A DNA stretch of 64,000 nucleotides, taken from Nitrospinia bacterium. GTDB taxonomy: Bacteria > Nitrospinota > Nitrospinia > Nitrospinales > JAJDAT01. Below, piece by piece: positions 56,083 to 64,000 of the stretch. The notes below the pieces were generated by a model. The model worked only from the letters and a program-made list of their open reading frames with translations. It did no database searches and had not been told where the DNA came from. The position numbers and the translations under genes are program-made. Each line of letters begins with the position of its first letter. The first letter of the stretch is position 1. The stretch covers positions 62,001 to 126,000 of the forward strand of contig JAJDAT010000016.1 in NCBI GenBank assembly GCA_029261715.1, read 5' to 3'.

Positions 56083-56180
56083 CAGTTGTAATAAATAATT
56101 TAAAAGTTCGGTTTTTAATTAAGCCCTCCAAAACAAATTGGATCGCGGGCCTTTGACGAGTGAGAGCTTAAGCCTTTGGG

Positions 56181-57254
56181 TTAAGCTCCCGCTTGTTTAA
56201 TTTCTTCGGAGGACTGGTTGTCCATTTCAAGATCTTGAGGGATGATCTTAAAATTTATTAAAGGGATCGCGCTTTGCGGATCTAACTTTAACGATTCTTT
56301 AAATTGAAACTCCGCATCGGAAAATTTCTTTTGCTCTAAATAAACATGCCCCAAGTTTTTATGAGCTTTGGCATTTTCAGGATTAAATTTTAATGCCCGT
56401 TTATATTCAATTTCTGCTTTTATAAAAAGTTTACGTTCAAAATAAATATCACCGACAATATTACAAAGCTGATCATTTTCTGGATCTAAAATCAAAGCTT
56501 GCTTTATATATTTTTCGGCCTCAAAAAGTAGGCCTTTCCTAATATATATTTCAGCCAACGCCTGTAATGAAAATGGTAAACCTTCCTGAAGCTCTAAAGA
56601 CTTTTTAAAATTATCCGCTGCCTTTGTATAATCTTTTTGAGCTAAAAAAACTTTTGCTAGGCTTATATAAAACTCTGGGCATTCTGGTTCTATTTGAAGC
56701 GCTTCAAGAAATTTAACCTCCGCTCGGTCGAATTTCCCCCATTTAAAATAAATCTCACCCAAACTCCTCAAATATTCAGGGTTATCTGGGGACAACCTAA
56801 CAGCATCTTTAGACTTTGTTTCGGCTTCTCTATATTTCTTTTGCTCTAAATATATATCGCTTATCGCATCGTAAATGCTGGCATTCTCTGGATCCAAACT
56901 AATCGCTTTATCCAAATTTTGGATAGCTAATTCTTGAACTCCCAAAGATTTAAATAAAATTCCCAATTGTGCGTGCAACGCAGCTTGAGACTTTTTATCT
57001 TCCGGAGCCAAACGTAACCCTGCAAAAACAAAGTTCAAAGCGCTTTCGTAATTTTTTTCAAATTGGGCGTCTAGAGCAAGGGCTAGATAATCTTCCGAAG
57101 ACCTTTGATCATCGGTTCGATTATCGGCAGCTTCAAGAACTTTTTCCCATTGAGGAGCATCAAAATTATCAACTGGGTTCGAAGCAAAATTAACAATCCA
57201 TTCTTTTTCTTCAGCGGTAGGAGAATATCTTCCTGGTTTTCTTAGACCAAACAT
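56181..57254 (-). CDS. TPR-repeat protein
   Basis: The 357-residue product begins MFGLRKPGRYSPTAEEKEWI, with no signal peptide, and has about eight TPRs (FKSLGVQELAIQNLDKAISL, IYDAISDIYLEQKKYREAET and further). It is a soluble scaffold; partner unknown. It is separated from hemG by 98 bases and may have its own promoter. Confidence 0.85.
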   Translation of the reverse strand: MFGLRKPGRYSPTAEEKEWIVNFASNPVDNFDAPQWEKVLEAADNRTDDQRSSEDYLALALDAQFEKNYESALNFVFAGLRLAPEDKKSQAALHAQLGILFKSLGVQELAIQNLDKAISLDPENASIYDAISDIYLEQKKYREAETKSKDAVRLSPDNPEYLRSLGEIYFKWGKFDRAEVKFLEALQIEPECPEFYISLAKVFLAQKDYTKAADNFKKSLELQEGLPFSLQALAEIYIRKGLLFEAEKYIKQALILDPENDQLCNIVGDIYFERKLFIKAEIEYKRALKFNPENAKAHKNLGHVYLEQKKFSDAEFQFKESLKLDPQSAIPLINFKIIPQDLEMDNQSSEEIKQAGA

Positions 57255-57685
57255 TTGAAATTTAGAGTTGTATATTAACTAGGACAGGTTTAACAGACGA
57301 CGCGGAAAATCGAAAACAGCAGTGTTTTAGGCATATTTCTGCTGGGAAATTTTATTTATCATCTAATAAAGTGTCGAGTTAATAATGGTTAGCAGAGGGG
57401 GCATTTAATTTAAACAGAACGCCAAATTGGGAGTTTATTATAACACTGTATGTAGTGATGGGACAGATCCTTTTCACAAGAATGTCCAATAAACACAAAA
57501 AAGTCGTAATAACTTCTTAATATCTGCCCTAGTTAAAAACTCCTTTAATAAGATTATGCAAACCACAATTTTATTCTTTTTGAAACTTTATGCCCTTACA
57601 ATCTTTTTGTAGCTTGTGACTCGCTGCATGTTTTGCTATATTTTTAGAGAACAAATCCCCTATATTCAATTCTTTGGAGACAAAA
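57255..57685. other. Divergent intergenic region of about 430 bases
   Basis: Between the TPR gene and the plus-strand run no gene is supported. TATATT/TATAAC-like AT blocks near 57280 and 57440 could be promoters for either side; nothing is certain. Confidence 0.35.
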
Positions 57686-58042
57686 ATGAATCAAGCAATG
57701 GAAGCTTTAAAAATAGCGATGGAATTTGAAGATATCGCGAAGTCTAAATTAGAAGCCGTAATTGAGATTGCCGCTCATCAAGACACTAAAGACGCCATTA
57801 ATAAAATGGTCGAAGATAAAAACAAACAAATTGAAGCCATTCAATGGTTAATAATGGCAGAGTCCGGAAAGTTAGACGTGACAGAGCAAAAAGAAGGCGG
57901 CGGTATGTCTTTACCTGCAAATGGAGCGGAAAGAATGGCTCAAGGGAAATGCCCTTTTTCATCCGGCGAACTAGCCAAAATGGGAATTAATGTGAGCGAA
58001 GAAGATCTAAAAAAGAAAAAATCTGACTCTAAACCTGAGTAA
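57686..58042 (+). CDS. Small helical hypothetical protein
   Basis: GGAG at 57675 supports ATG 57686 over the track's TTG 57674. The 118-residue product is helical in its first part (MNQAMEALKIAMEFEDIAKS and KLEAVIEIAAHQDT), a two-helix pattern somewhat like rubrerythrin-family bundles but without its iron ligands. It ends in a Lys/Ser-rich tail. It is followed after four bases by a zinc-ribbon gene, probably one transcript. Family not recognised. Confidence 0.6.
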   Translation: MNQAMEALKIAMEFEDIAKSKLEAVIEIAAHQDTKDAINKMVEDKNKQIEAIQWLIMAESGKLDVTEQKEGGGMSLPANGAERMAQGKCPFSSGELAKMGINVSEEDLKKKKSDSKPE

Positions 58043-58046
58043 AAAA

Positions 58047-58463
58047 TTGAACTCTAAAGCTATGTTAGACATTTTAATTGAATGCCGGGGTTGCCAAATT
58101 GAAAATATGTTTGGCGAGTACTCCCCGGATAAAGTGTTAGTTTGCAATCAATGCCGGGAACGTTTGATTGAGCCAGACCTTGATGAAGTGTACTCCCGGT
58201 ATGACTGCAAAAGTTGCGATTTTGTCATTCTTGTTTTAAAGAAAACCACTTTCAAAGTTGGTGAAGCCAAATGCCGCTGTGGGAGCGATGAATTAGTAAA
58301 GACAAATTGTACGGAGATTGTTGAAAACGCTCAAAAAGCCGGAGCATTTGACCTTACCGACGAAGCCCCTCCTTCCGAAGGCGATTGGTATCGTTCAGAG
58401 CCCATCCAAGGGCAGGATCATGATTACAACGATATGTTTGACCGCGATATGGGAGATGGTTAA
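58047..58463 (+). CDS. Zinc-ribbon hypothetical protein
   Basis: The 138-residue product has three Cys pairs: IECRGC, LVCNQC and YDCKSC, then AKCRCG, making at least two zinc ribbons. The rest is acidic (EAPPSEGDWYRSEP, DYNDMFDRDMGDG). The TTG at 58047 is the track start; ATG 58062 (MLDILIECRGC) is equally likely. It may be a nucleic-acid-binding or regulatory protein; no family recognised. It follows the helical protein gene by four bases. Confidence 0.6.
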   Translation: MNSKAMLDILIECRGCQIENMFGEYSPDKVLVCNQCRERLIEPDLDEVYSRYDCKSCDFVILVLKKTTFKVGEAKCRCGSDELVKTNCTEIVENAQKAGAFDLTDEAPPSEGDWYRSEPIQGQDHDYNDMFDRDMGDG

Positions 58464-58597
58464 TCTTTTTTATTTCTTCTCCTCTTTTATGAGGACATTA
58501 TAAAAAAAGAATAACTATCGAATAATTGACACTAATTTAAGTTTTCGGTATAATTCCTTTAAATCCAAACTGTTAGAAAAACAATGGAAATTCCCTT

Positions 58598-59806
58598 ATG
58601 AAGGAAAAAGCCCCCATAGATGGACAAACATGGGACTCGAATTTAAAGCAAGCGATTGATTTGATTCAAAAGAATCAAAACTTTATTTTTTGCGCTGATT
58701 TAGATCCAGATTCAGTTGGCTCTATGCTTGCTCTTTCCCTATACTTCAATCATTTAGGGAAAAAAGTTTACATTGTTATGTCCGAAAGTTTGGGGGATGG
58801 AGTTGATTTTTTTGAACAAATTATTGAATACAATTCTTTAAAAGTAGTTCGTAACGAAAAATCAATAAAAGAAATCAAAGACGACGTTCAATCGGTTATT
58901 TTCTTTGATACGGCCAATACCAAACTTGTGCCTTTTTATCCGATTATTTCAAGGGAAATTCTATCCAAAGCGCCGCCTGTAATTGAAATAGATCACCATT
59001 TTGGAGCGGATAGCGAAGAAATGACCGATTATGGCATCAAGCTTTTTAGAAATGCCAACGCAAATACAGAAATTATTGCAGAACTATTATCTAACTTAAA
59101 AGAAGTTAACCCAGACTTTCCAAACCCATTCTTCCAAAGAAATATTTTGATCGCCTTAATAACTGGACTGTTGGGCGATACTTTAGGGGGAAAGGTTGTC
59201 CCTTTTGAAGAAGATTTCAAGTATTGGATGAATACTTTAGGTGGCTCTCTTGGAAGCGTGACGCGATGGAGGGCGGGAGATGAGGAACGCTTTTCAGATA
59301 AACAAAAACAAAAGTTCGGTTCTCCAGACCACGTTCTAAAATACATGAACCGTTTGGACGAGGCAAAACAACTTTGTTTAGATACCCTGATGAAAACTGT
59401 CGAGCTAAATGGCGGAGTTGCTAGCCTGAATATCTTGGATTCTACTTATGAAAACGTTAAGGAGATTAGTCCTTCTTACGATTCAGAATGGTTTAATGAA
59501 GTTAGAGGATTCTTGCTCAATACCGTTCCAGAACATTCTGGGAAAGTTGGAATTGTATACTTTCACGGTCAAAATGCAGAAGGGAAAGATTGCATTTTCA
59601 TGAAAGTCCGAAGAGCTATTGATTACTCAGGTTTTGACCTCAGAGAATCCGAAATCAAAATTAAAGAATTATTTCCAGGTGATGAATATATGGGTGGAGG
59701 CGGTCATCCTGGAGCCGTTTCTTTTAGGGTTCAACCTGTCGATGAAAATGATTTCAAATCCAGACTTCAATCGATTGTAGAACATATAGCTAAGAACCTT
59801 CCATAG
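58598..59806 (+). CDS. DHH-family phosphoesterase (NrnA/bifunctional oligoribonuclease-like)
   Basis: The 402 residues have FIFCADLDPDSVGSMLALSL (motif I), VIFFDTANT (II), PVIEIDHHFGAD (the DHH triad) and GGGGHPGAVSFR (DHHA1). DHH enzymes of this kind degrade nanoRNA, pAp or cyclic dinucleotides. The active-site residues are intact, so a NrnA-type role is likely. Start ATG 58598. Confidence 0.85.
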   Translation: MKEKAPIDGQTWDSNLKQAIDLIQKNQNFIFCADLDPDSVGSMLALSLYFNHLGKKVYIVMSESLGDGVDFFEQIIEYNSLKVVRNEKSIKEIKDDVQSVIFFDTANTKLVPFYPIISREILSKAPPVIEIDHHFGADSEEMTDYGIKLFRNANANTEIIAELLSNLKEVNPDFPNPFFQRNILIALITGLLGDTLGGKVVPFEEDFKYWMNTLGGSLGSVTRWRAGDEERFSDKQKQKFGSPDHVLKYMNRLDEAKQLCLDTLMKTVELNGGVASLNILDSTYENVKEISPSYDSEWFNEVRGFLLNTVPEHSGKVGIVYFHGQNAEGKDCIFMKVRRAIDYSGFDLRESEIKIKELFPGDEYMGGGGHPGAVSFRVQPVDENDFKSRLQSIVEHIAKNLP

Positions 59807-60025
59807 ACCTTGTCGAAATTATTTTTGAACTTTAAACTGATTTCCTCAAAACTCCCCTTACAATAATCTGTTGTGCAGTCAAACCATAACGATTGTCCAC
59901 TCAAACAAGTTTTACGCTAATGCCACTTATCTATAAGGCATCTAACTTAGCTTTTTATCCTACTGTTCCATTTAATCCTTTTATATTCCTGGCAAATAAT
60001 ATTTCATCAAAAAGTGAGAACCATT

Positions 60026-60883
60026 ATGACCAAACAATTTAAATCAATTTTTGCTTTACTAGTATTGATAAGTATCTTAATTCCATCGGCATCGTTTGCG
60101 GAAGACTATATTGTCAAAGAACCTCCTAAGTCTCTCGACAAACTATATCCACCCATTAGCAAAGAACCTAAATGGGTAAATCAAATGCACAAAGTTTCTG
60201 GAACATTAAACGGGGTACTGGTAAATGTTAAGGAAAACGACTGGGAAAATGCCGAAAAAAGCGCTGGTCTTTTTGCCGAAGCTTACGAAGAAACTTCCAA
60301 ATTAGTTCCAGAGTGGAAAGATTATTTCGACAATGACGCAGCCAAAAAATTTGCAGAAACCGTAAAAACAAGAGACGCTGGCAAAGTATGGAAAGCTATG
60401 GGCTCTGTTGGAAAAACCTGCGGTAAATGCCATAAAGAAAACAATGTCGCCGTTTGGACTAAATATTCCTGGCCTTCAGCGCATAAGATCAAAGTATCCG
60501 ATCCAGTGTCGGAAGAAGAACTGAAATACGGAAAATATATGTGGAAGATTACCGGATCGTTTAATGCCGCGATGGTTAACTTTAAAGACGGCCAATATGA
60601 TCGCGCATTAAAAGGAGCTAAAAACTTAAAAAGTCGAATCCAAGGTCTTAAATCAGCGTGTTCCAAATGTCATGTAGACGATTCAGTAAAAAACTTTTTC
60701 GTGGGACCAAACGTAACGAAAGCCCTTGATTCCCTACAAACAGAATTAACCAAAGAAAAACCAAACCCAGGCGTTTTTTGGAAAAGCATAGGGATTATAG
60801 GCAAACAATCTTGTAAACGTTGCCATTTGACTCATCGTTCCTACGCTATCATCCAAGAAGTTTGGGAAAATCATGACCATTAA
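60026..60883 (+). CDS. Periplasmic tri-haem c-type cytochrome
   Basis: The 285-residue product (start ATG 60026; the GTG at 60014 is less likely) has signal peptide MTKQFKSIFALLVLISILIP and SASFA. Three CxxCH haem sites are CGKCH near 132, CSKCH near 212 and CKRCH near 263. Residues of about 50-140 and 155-240 look like two related four-helix domains (NQMHKVSGTLNGVLVNVKEN and MWKITGSFNAAMVNFKDGQY), as in cytochrome c-prime-like folds. It carries electrons in the periplasm; partner not in the window. Confidence 0.85.
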   Translation: MTKQFKSIFALLVLISILIPSASFAEDYIVKEPPKSLDKLYPPISKEPKWVNQMHKVSGTLNGVLVNVKENDWENAEKSAGLFAEAYEETSKLVPEWKDYFDNDAAKKFAETVKTRDAGKVWKAMGSVGKTCGKCHKENNVAVWTKYSWPSAHKIKVSDPVSEEELKYGKYMWKITGSFNAAMVNFKDGQYDRALKGAKNLKSRIQGLKSACSKCHVDDSVKNFFVGPNVTKALDSLQTELTKEKPNPGVFWKSIGIIGKQSCKRCHLTHRSYAIIQEVWENHDH

Positions 60884-60918
60884 TAGATTTCATCTTTAAC
60901 CTAAAACTAAGATGAAAA

Positions 60919-62430
60919 ATGAATTCATCTCCTGAAGGCAATCGTTTTCTATCTAAGTCTCAGTTTTTTAGAGGAACTCGATGCTCTAAAGCGTGGAAGC
61001 TTTTTTGGTCCCACTCAGAATTGAAAACGTCGCGGCTTGATAGTCACGACGTTTTTCAAATTGCTTCCAAAGAAATTTCGCTAAAATCTAGAAAACTATT
61101 TCCTGAAGGAGAGGAAATCACTGGTAATACTGAACAAAAAATATCCAAAACTCTCCAGGCCGTTCAGAACAAAATTCCAATAATTTATAACGCTCATTTT
61201 CAACGAGACAAGGTCTTAGTCTCTGTCGACATTCTAAAATATGAACAAGGTCGCTGGAAATTAATTCTGGTAAAAAGCGCTTCTAAGAAAAAACGAAAGC
61301 ACATTAGAGAAGTCGCTCTACAATTGAATATCCTTAAATCAAACGGATTATCCATTAGTTCGGCAAGTCTTTTACACGTGAATACCAGCTATATCCTAGA
61401 AGACAAATTAGACTTAGACGATTTTTTTACGGAAATAGATTTAACGGAATTAGCGCTAAACCTTCAATCTAAATTGGATGGAAAGTTTATCTCTTTAAAC
61501 GACACCCTTAATAATCAAATTCCAGAAGTAGAAATCGGAACGTATTGTCTACAACCTCACGAATGCGAATTCAAAAATCATTGTTGGTCTGCGATCCCAG
61601 AAACGTCAATATTTGATTTAACTCGATTGGCAACCGCAAAAAAAGTCGAACTCTATTTGAAAGGCATTACCGAATCACAAGAACTCCCAGAAGATTATCC
61701 TTTAAGCGAATATCAAAAAATTCAAATACATTCGGAAAAAACAAATACGCGTTTTATCAACGAAAAAGCTATTGAGAAATTTCTCAAAAAGTTAACATTT
61801 CCGCTTTATTTCTTAGACTTTGAAGCGTTACAACCAGTTGTACCGCTCTTTCAAGGGGATAACCCTTTCGAATTTTTACCTGTTCAATTTTCTCTCCACT
61901 ATTTAGAAACTGAAGAGGGAGCGCTCCAACATAAAGAATTTATTGCGGAAAATAATCTCGACCCTAGACTGGGGTTTGCTACAACGCTAGTAAACTCAAT
62001 TCCTGAAAATGCATGTATCCTGGTGTATAACGTCGCTTTAGAAAAAAAAATAAATAAGAGTCTGGCCTTACGATTTCCAGAAATGGAAAAACAATTAAAA
62101 ACCATTAATAGCCAGTTAGTGGATCTCATAGAACCTTTCAACAATAAGTACATATATGACCCTAAAATGAAGGGTAAGTCTTCAATTAAAGCTATCCTTC
62201 CAGTGTTAGTTCCAGAAATGGAAGAAGCCTATAAAAACTTAAATATCAAAAATGGAATGATGGCAATGGGGGCTTTTTTTAATTTGCAGGGAAACCAAGA
62301 CAGTAACGAAAAAAATAAAATCCGCCAGGATTTATTAGATTATTGTAAATTGGACACTTTGGCCATGGTAAAAGTATGGCAATATTTAAATAATTTATTT
62401 CCAGCTCTAACCCCCCAAAAAACAAAATAA
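60919..62430 (+). CDS. DUF2779 nuclease-like protein
   Basis: The 503-residue product has two parts. The N-terminal part resembles a RecB-like nuclease with a Cys cluster: TRCSKAWKLFW near 20, SVDILKYEQGRWKLILVKSA near 105-120, and QPHECEFKNHCW near 210. The C-terminal part is an RNase H/exonuclease-like DUF2779: FPLYFLDFEALQPV (DFE), YNVALEKKINK, and LLDYCKLDTLAMVKVW (YCxxDT). It is a probable DNA/RNA nuclease of unknown target. Start ATG 60919, 35 bases after the cytochrome gene. The motifs look intact. Confidence 0.8.
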   Translation: MNSSPEGNRFLSKSQFFRGTRCSKAWKLFWSHSELKTSRLDSHDVFQIASKEISLKSRKLFPEGEEITGNTEQKISKTLQAVQNKIPIIYNAHFQRDKVLVSVDILKYEQGRWKLILVKSASKKKRKHIREVALQLNILKSNGLSISSASLLHVNTSYILEDKLDLDDFFTEIDLTELALNLQSKLDGKFISLNDTLNNQIPEVEIGTYCLQPHECEFKNHCWSAIPETSIFDLTRLATAKKVELYLKGITESQELPEDYPLSEYQKIQIHSEKTNTRFINEKAIEKFLKKLTFPLYFLDFEALQPVVPLFQGDNPFEFLPVQFSLHYLETEEGALQHKEFIAENNLDPRLGFATTLVNSIPENACILVYNVALEKKINKSLALRFPEMEKQLKTINSQLVDLIEPFNNKYIYDPKMKGKSSIKAILPVLVPEMEEAYKNLNIKNGMMAMGAFFNLQGNQDSNEKNKIRQDLLDYCKLDTLAMVKVWQYLNNLFPALTPQKTK

Positions 62431-62653
62431 ATCAGCCGCTCCCCAGATGTAAATCAAGTAAAGATTCATAACGCTTTCTTGCAAAACCGATATTTTTTTT
62501 GTTAAATCAAGATCGGTATCAATTCAAGGGAGCTTCAATTAATTAGATTTCAAATCCCCTACCCCTTGAAAATAAGGACTTCACGATAAACTTAAATCTT
62601 CGAAAAAATCCTTAAATCCACCAAAACCGACCTCTATTTTCTAAGGAGACGTC

Positions 62654-62998
62654 ATGTCCGAAAGTCTTTTCACTAAAATACTTCTCAAAAAAATTCCGGG
62701 AGATATCGTTTTTGAAAATGATCGGATTTTTGCCATAAATGATATTAATCCACAAGCTCCAGTCCATATACTCATCATTCCTAAAGAGCAAATCACAACT
62801 CTCAACGATTTAAAAGGCGAGCATAAAGAGCTGATGGGAGAAATGTTTATAGTCGCTAAAGATTTAGCCAAAAAAATGGGATTCGATGAAAACGGTTATC
62901 GAGCCGTAATAAATTGTAATATGGATGGCGGTCAATCGGTGTACCATATCCATCTACATTTGCTTGCCGGTCGTCATATGGAATGGCCTCCTGGTTAG
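62654..62998 (+). CDS. hinT: HIT-family protein (HinT)
   Basis: The 114-residue product has AINDINPQAPVHILIIPKEQ and the histidine triad YHIHLHLLAGRHMEW (H98, H100, H102). HinT is a nucleoside phosphoramidase. The AAGGAG before ATG 62654 is a good ribosome site. Full length and intact. It is convergent with the CDF gene. Confidence 0.95.
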   Translation: MSESLFTKILLKKIPGDIVFENDRIFAINDINPQAPVHILIIPKEQITTLNDLKGEHKELMGEMFIVAKDLAKKMGFDENGYRAVINCNMDGGQSVYHIHLHLLAGRHMEWPPG

Positions 62999-63019
62999 GA
63001 GATAGAATTAACTATTTTC

Positions 63020-63643
63020 TCAGGTAGGCGAAAACTCTGTTAAACGTTTAATTTCTTCTTTAGATTCTTTTAGAATTTGTAAAGAAGACTTAAGTATAAT
63101 AATACCGATAATCGCCCCAATCGCTAAATCTGGCCAGGAAGAATTGGTAAAAGAAACCCCCGCCGCCGCTATTAGGACTCCAAAGTTGGCTATAACATCG
63201 TTACGAGTGCACAACCAGACCGACCTCATGTTTATATTTCTATCTCTAAACTTCATGAGAATAGCCGCGCATATAAAGTTTGCGCATAAAGCCAACGCGC
63301 CAACTACGCCAATAATGCCTGCATCTGGCATTTGAGGATTAAAAAAACGATATCCTCCAGAAACTATGGCTAAAAGCGTAAAAAAAGCCATCGAGATCCC
63401 TTTGATATAAGCGGCTCTGGCGCCAAATAAAGGGGTTTTCCCTATAGCTAGAATCGTTATCAAATAAAAACCGGAATCGCCCAACATATCTACCGAATCG
63501 CCCAACAAAGCGCGAGACTCTCCTATCCAACCATACGCTTGCTCCAAAAAAAACATGGTCAGATTGATGCCAAATGCCCACCATAGAGCTATTTCGGGTT
63601 CCTTTTCCAAACCTTTTTCGGTGCTTGTAGCGGCAACTTCCAT
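63020..63643 (-). CDS. Short cation diffusion facilitator-type transporter
   Basis: I use ATG 63643 (the GTG one codon earlier is the track start). The 207 residues have five or six helices with LLGDSVDMLGDSGFYLITIL, the D-x-x-x-D pair of CDF helix 2, and NDVIANFGVLIAAAGVSF, the pair of helix 5. The usual cytoplasmic C-terminal domain is missing, but such short versions exist. It would export Zn, Co or similar ions. The ZnuA-like gene is 50 bases upstream on the same strand. Confidence 0.8.
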   Translation of the reverse strand: MEVAATSTEKGLEKEPEIALWWAFGINLTMFFLEQAYGWIGESRALLGDSVDMLGDSGFYLITILAIGKTPLFGARAAYIKGISMAFFTLLAIVSGGYRFFNPQMPDAGIIGVVGALALCANFICAAILMKFRDRNINMRSVWLCTRNDVIANFGVLIAAAGVSFTNSSWPDLAIGAIIGIIILKSSLQILKESKEEIKRLTEFSPT

Positions 63644-63695
63644 CACAAAATTAATATCAGATATGAGTTTTACATCTGCATAGGTTTAAAATTAC

Positions 63696-64000
63696 TTAAT
63701 CCAACGCTTTAGAAAATGCTTTAGCTACCACCAATAGATTTTCTAAATAATCTTCCGCAACGGGGTCTACGGCCTCAACTCTTGCTCCTAAAGCGCCAGC
63801 AATTTTTTGCGCCGCAGTTTTGCTAAACTGTTTTTGAACAAAAACCACTTTGACTCCCAGTTCTTTTCCCAGTTGCATAATTTTACCAAGAGAACGCGAC
63901 CCCGGTTCTTTTCCTTCAACCTCGACGGCAATCTGGCTCAGTCCATAGGCTTTAGCAAAGTATCCCCAAGAAGGATGAAAAACTAAAAATTTTCTCTGTT
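63696..64000 (-). CDS. znuA: Zinc/manganese ABC transporter substrate-binding protein, C-terminal part
   Basis: The frame is open to the right edge, so the track's start at 63878 is internal. The visible part, KFLVFHPSWGYFAKAYGLSQ, then IAVEVEGKEPGSRSLGKIM, VVFVQKQFSKTAAQKIAGAL and VDPVAEDYLENL, is the C-terminal lobe of a TroA/ZnuA-type metal-binding protein, with His of FHPSWGY and Asp of VDP as metal ligands. The N-terminal lobe lies outside the window. Next to a CDF-type gene. Confidence 0.85.
   Translation of the reverse strand, partial: QRKFLVFHPSWGYFAKAYGLSQIAVEVEGKEPGSRSLGKIMQLGKELGVKVVFVQKQFSKTAAQKIAGALGARVEAVDPVAEDYLENLLVVAKAFSKALD

Noticed and set aside
1-64000. tRNA, rRNA or tmRNA genes
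   Set aside because: No T-loop (GTTCRANNC) with matching acceptor arms and no rRNA signature was found by eye; a covariance search would be needed to be certain.

Overview
The window is AT-rich DNA of a Gram-negative bacterium. Signs are lipobox lipoproteins, Sec signal peptides, a periplasmic multihaem c-type cytochrome, an alpha-carbonic anhydrase and metal ABC/CDF transport. The mix (tri-haem cytochrome, PntAB, HemG-type protoporphyrinogen oxidase, many TPR and GT39 proteins) would fit an aquatic lineage such as Nitrospinota or a former deltaproteobacterium, but no marker gene here settles it. No rRNA, tRNA, CRISPR array or transposase gene was seen. Region 1 (1-13,000) is an accessory, partly decayed zone. 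It holds the end of a type I restriction system (hsdS end, hsdR), a shattered PD-(D/E)XK-like companion, a DUF4760-like membrane protein, remnants of XRE and HigA antitoxins, two leader copies of a small secreted HRSGCH protein (one recombined onto a copied umuC tail), an intact umuDC pair, a methyltransferase, and Sel1/TPR secreted proteins. Region 2 (13,000-29,000) looks like a cell-surface glycan zone: a CotH/beta-helix protein, three GT39-type membrane glycosyltransferases and SGNH hydrolase-like proteins, one killed by a single TGA. It also holds a BI-1 channel-like protein, an HxSG-repeat lipoprotein abutting a MITE-like element, and a stand-alone M41-like metalloprotease. Region 3 (29,000-34,200) carries a 1079-residue SIR2/NB-ARC/TPR protein, an NLR-like anti-phage architecture, bracketed by two near-identical direct repeats; then PaiB and FetB-like genes and a second MITE copy. 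Region 4 (34,200-64,000) is mostly housekeeping: an HDOD protein, another SGNH/TPR protein, pntAB with a clear terminator, an NSS transporter, a TPMT-like methyltransferase, a TVP38 protein with a lipoamide-dehydrogenase-like flavoprotein, alpha-carbonic anhydrase, a CHASE2 protein, an orphan PAAR-like spike, SRAP/YedK, an M24 peptidase, Bcp, Nfu_N, FIST, HemG, TPR, a DHH phosphoesterase, a tri-haem cytochrome, a DUF2779 nuclease, a HIT protein, a CDF transporter and the end of a ZnuA-like binding protein. The most interesting structure is the repeat-flanked SIR2-NB-ARC-TPR cassette, followed by the mobile-repeat families and the umuC-tail recombination scar.
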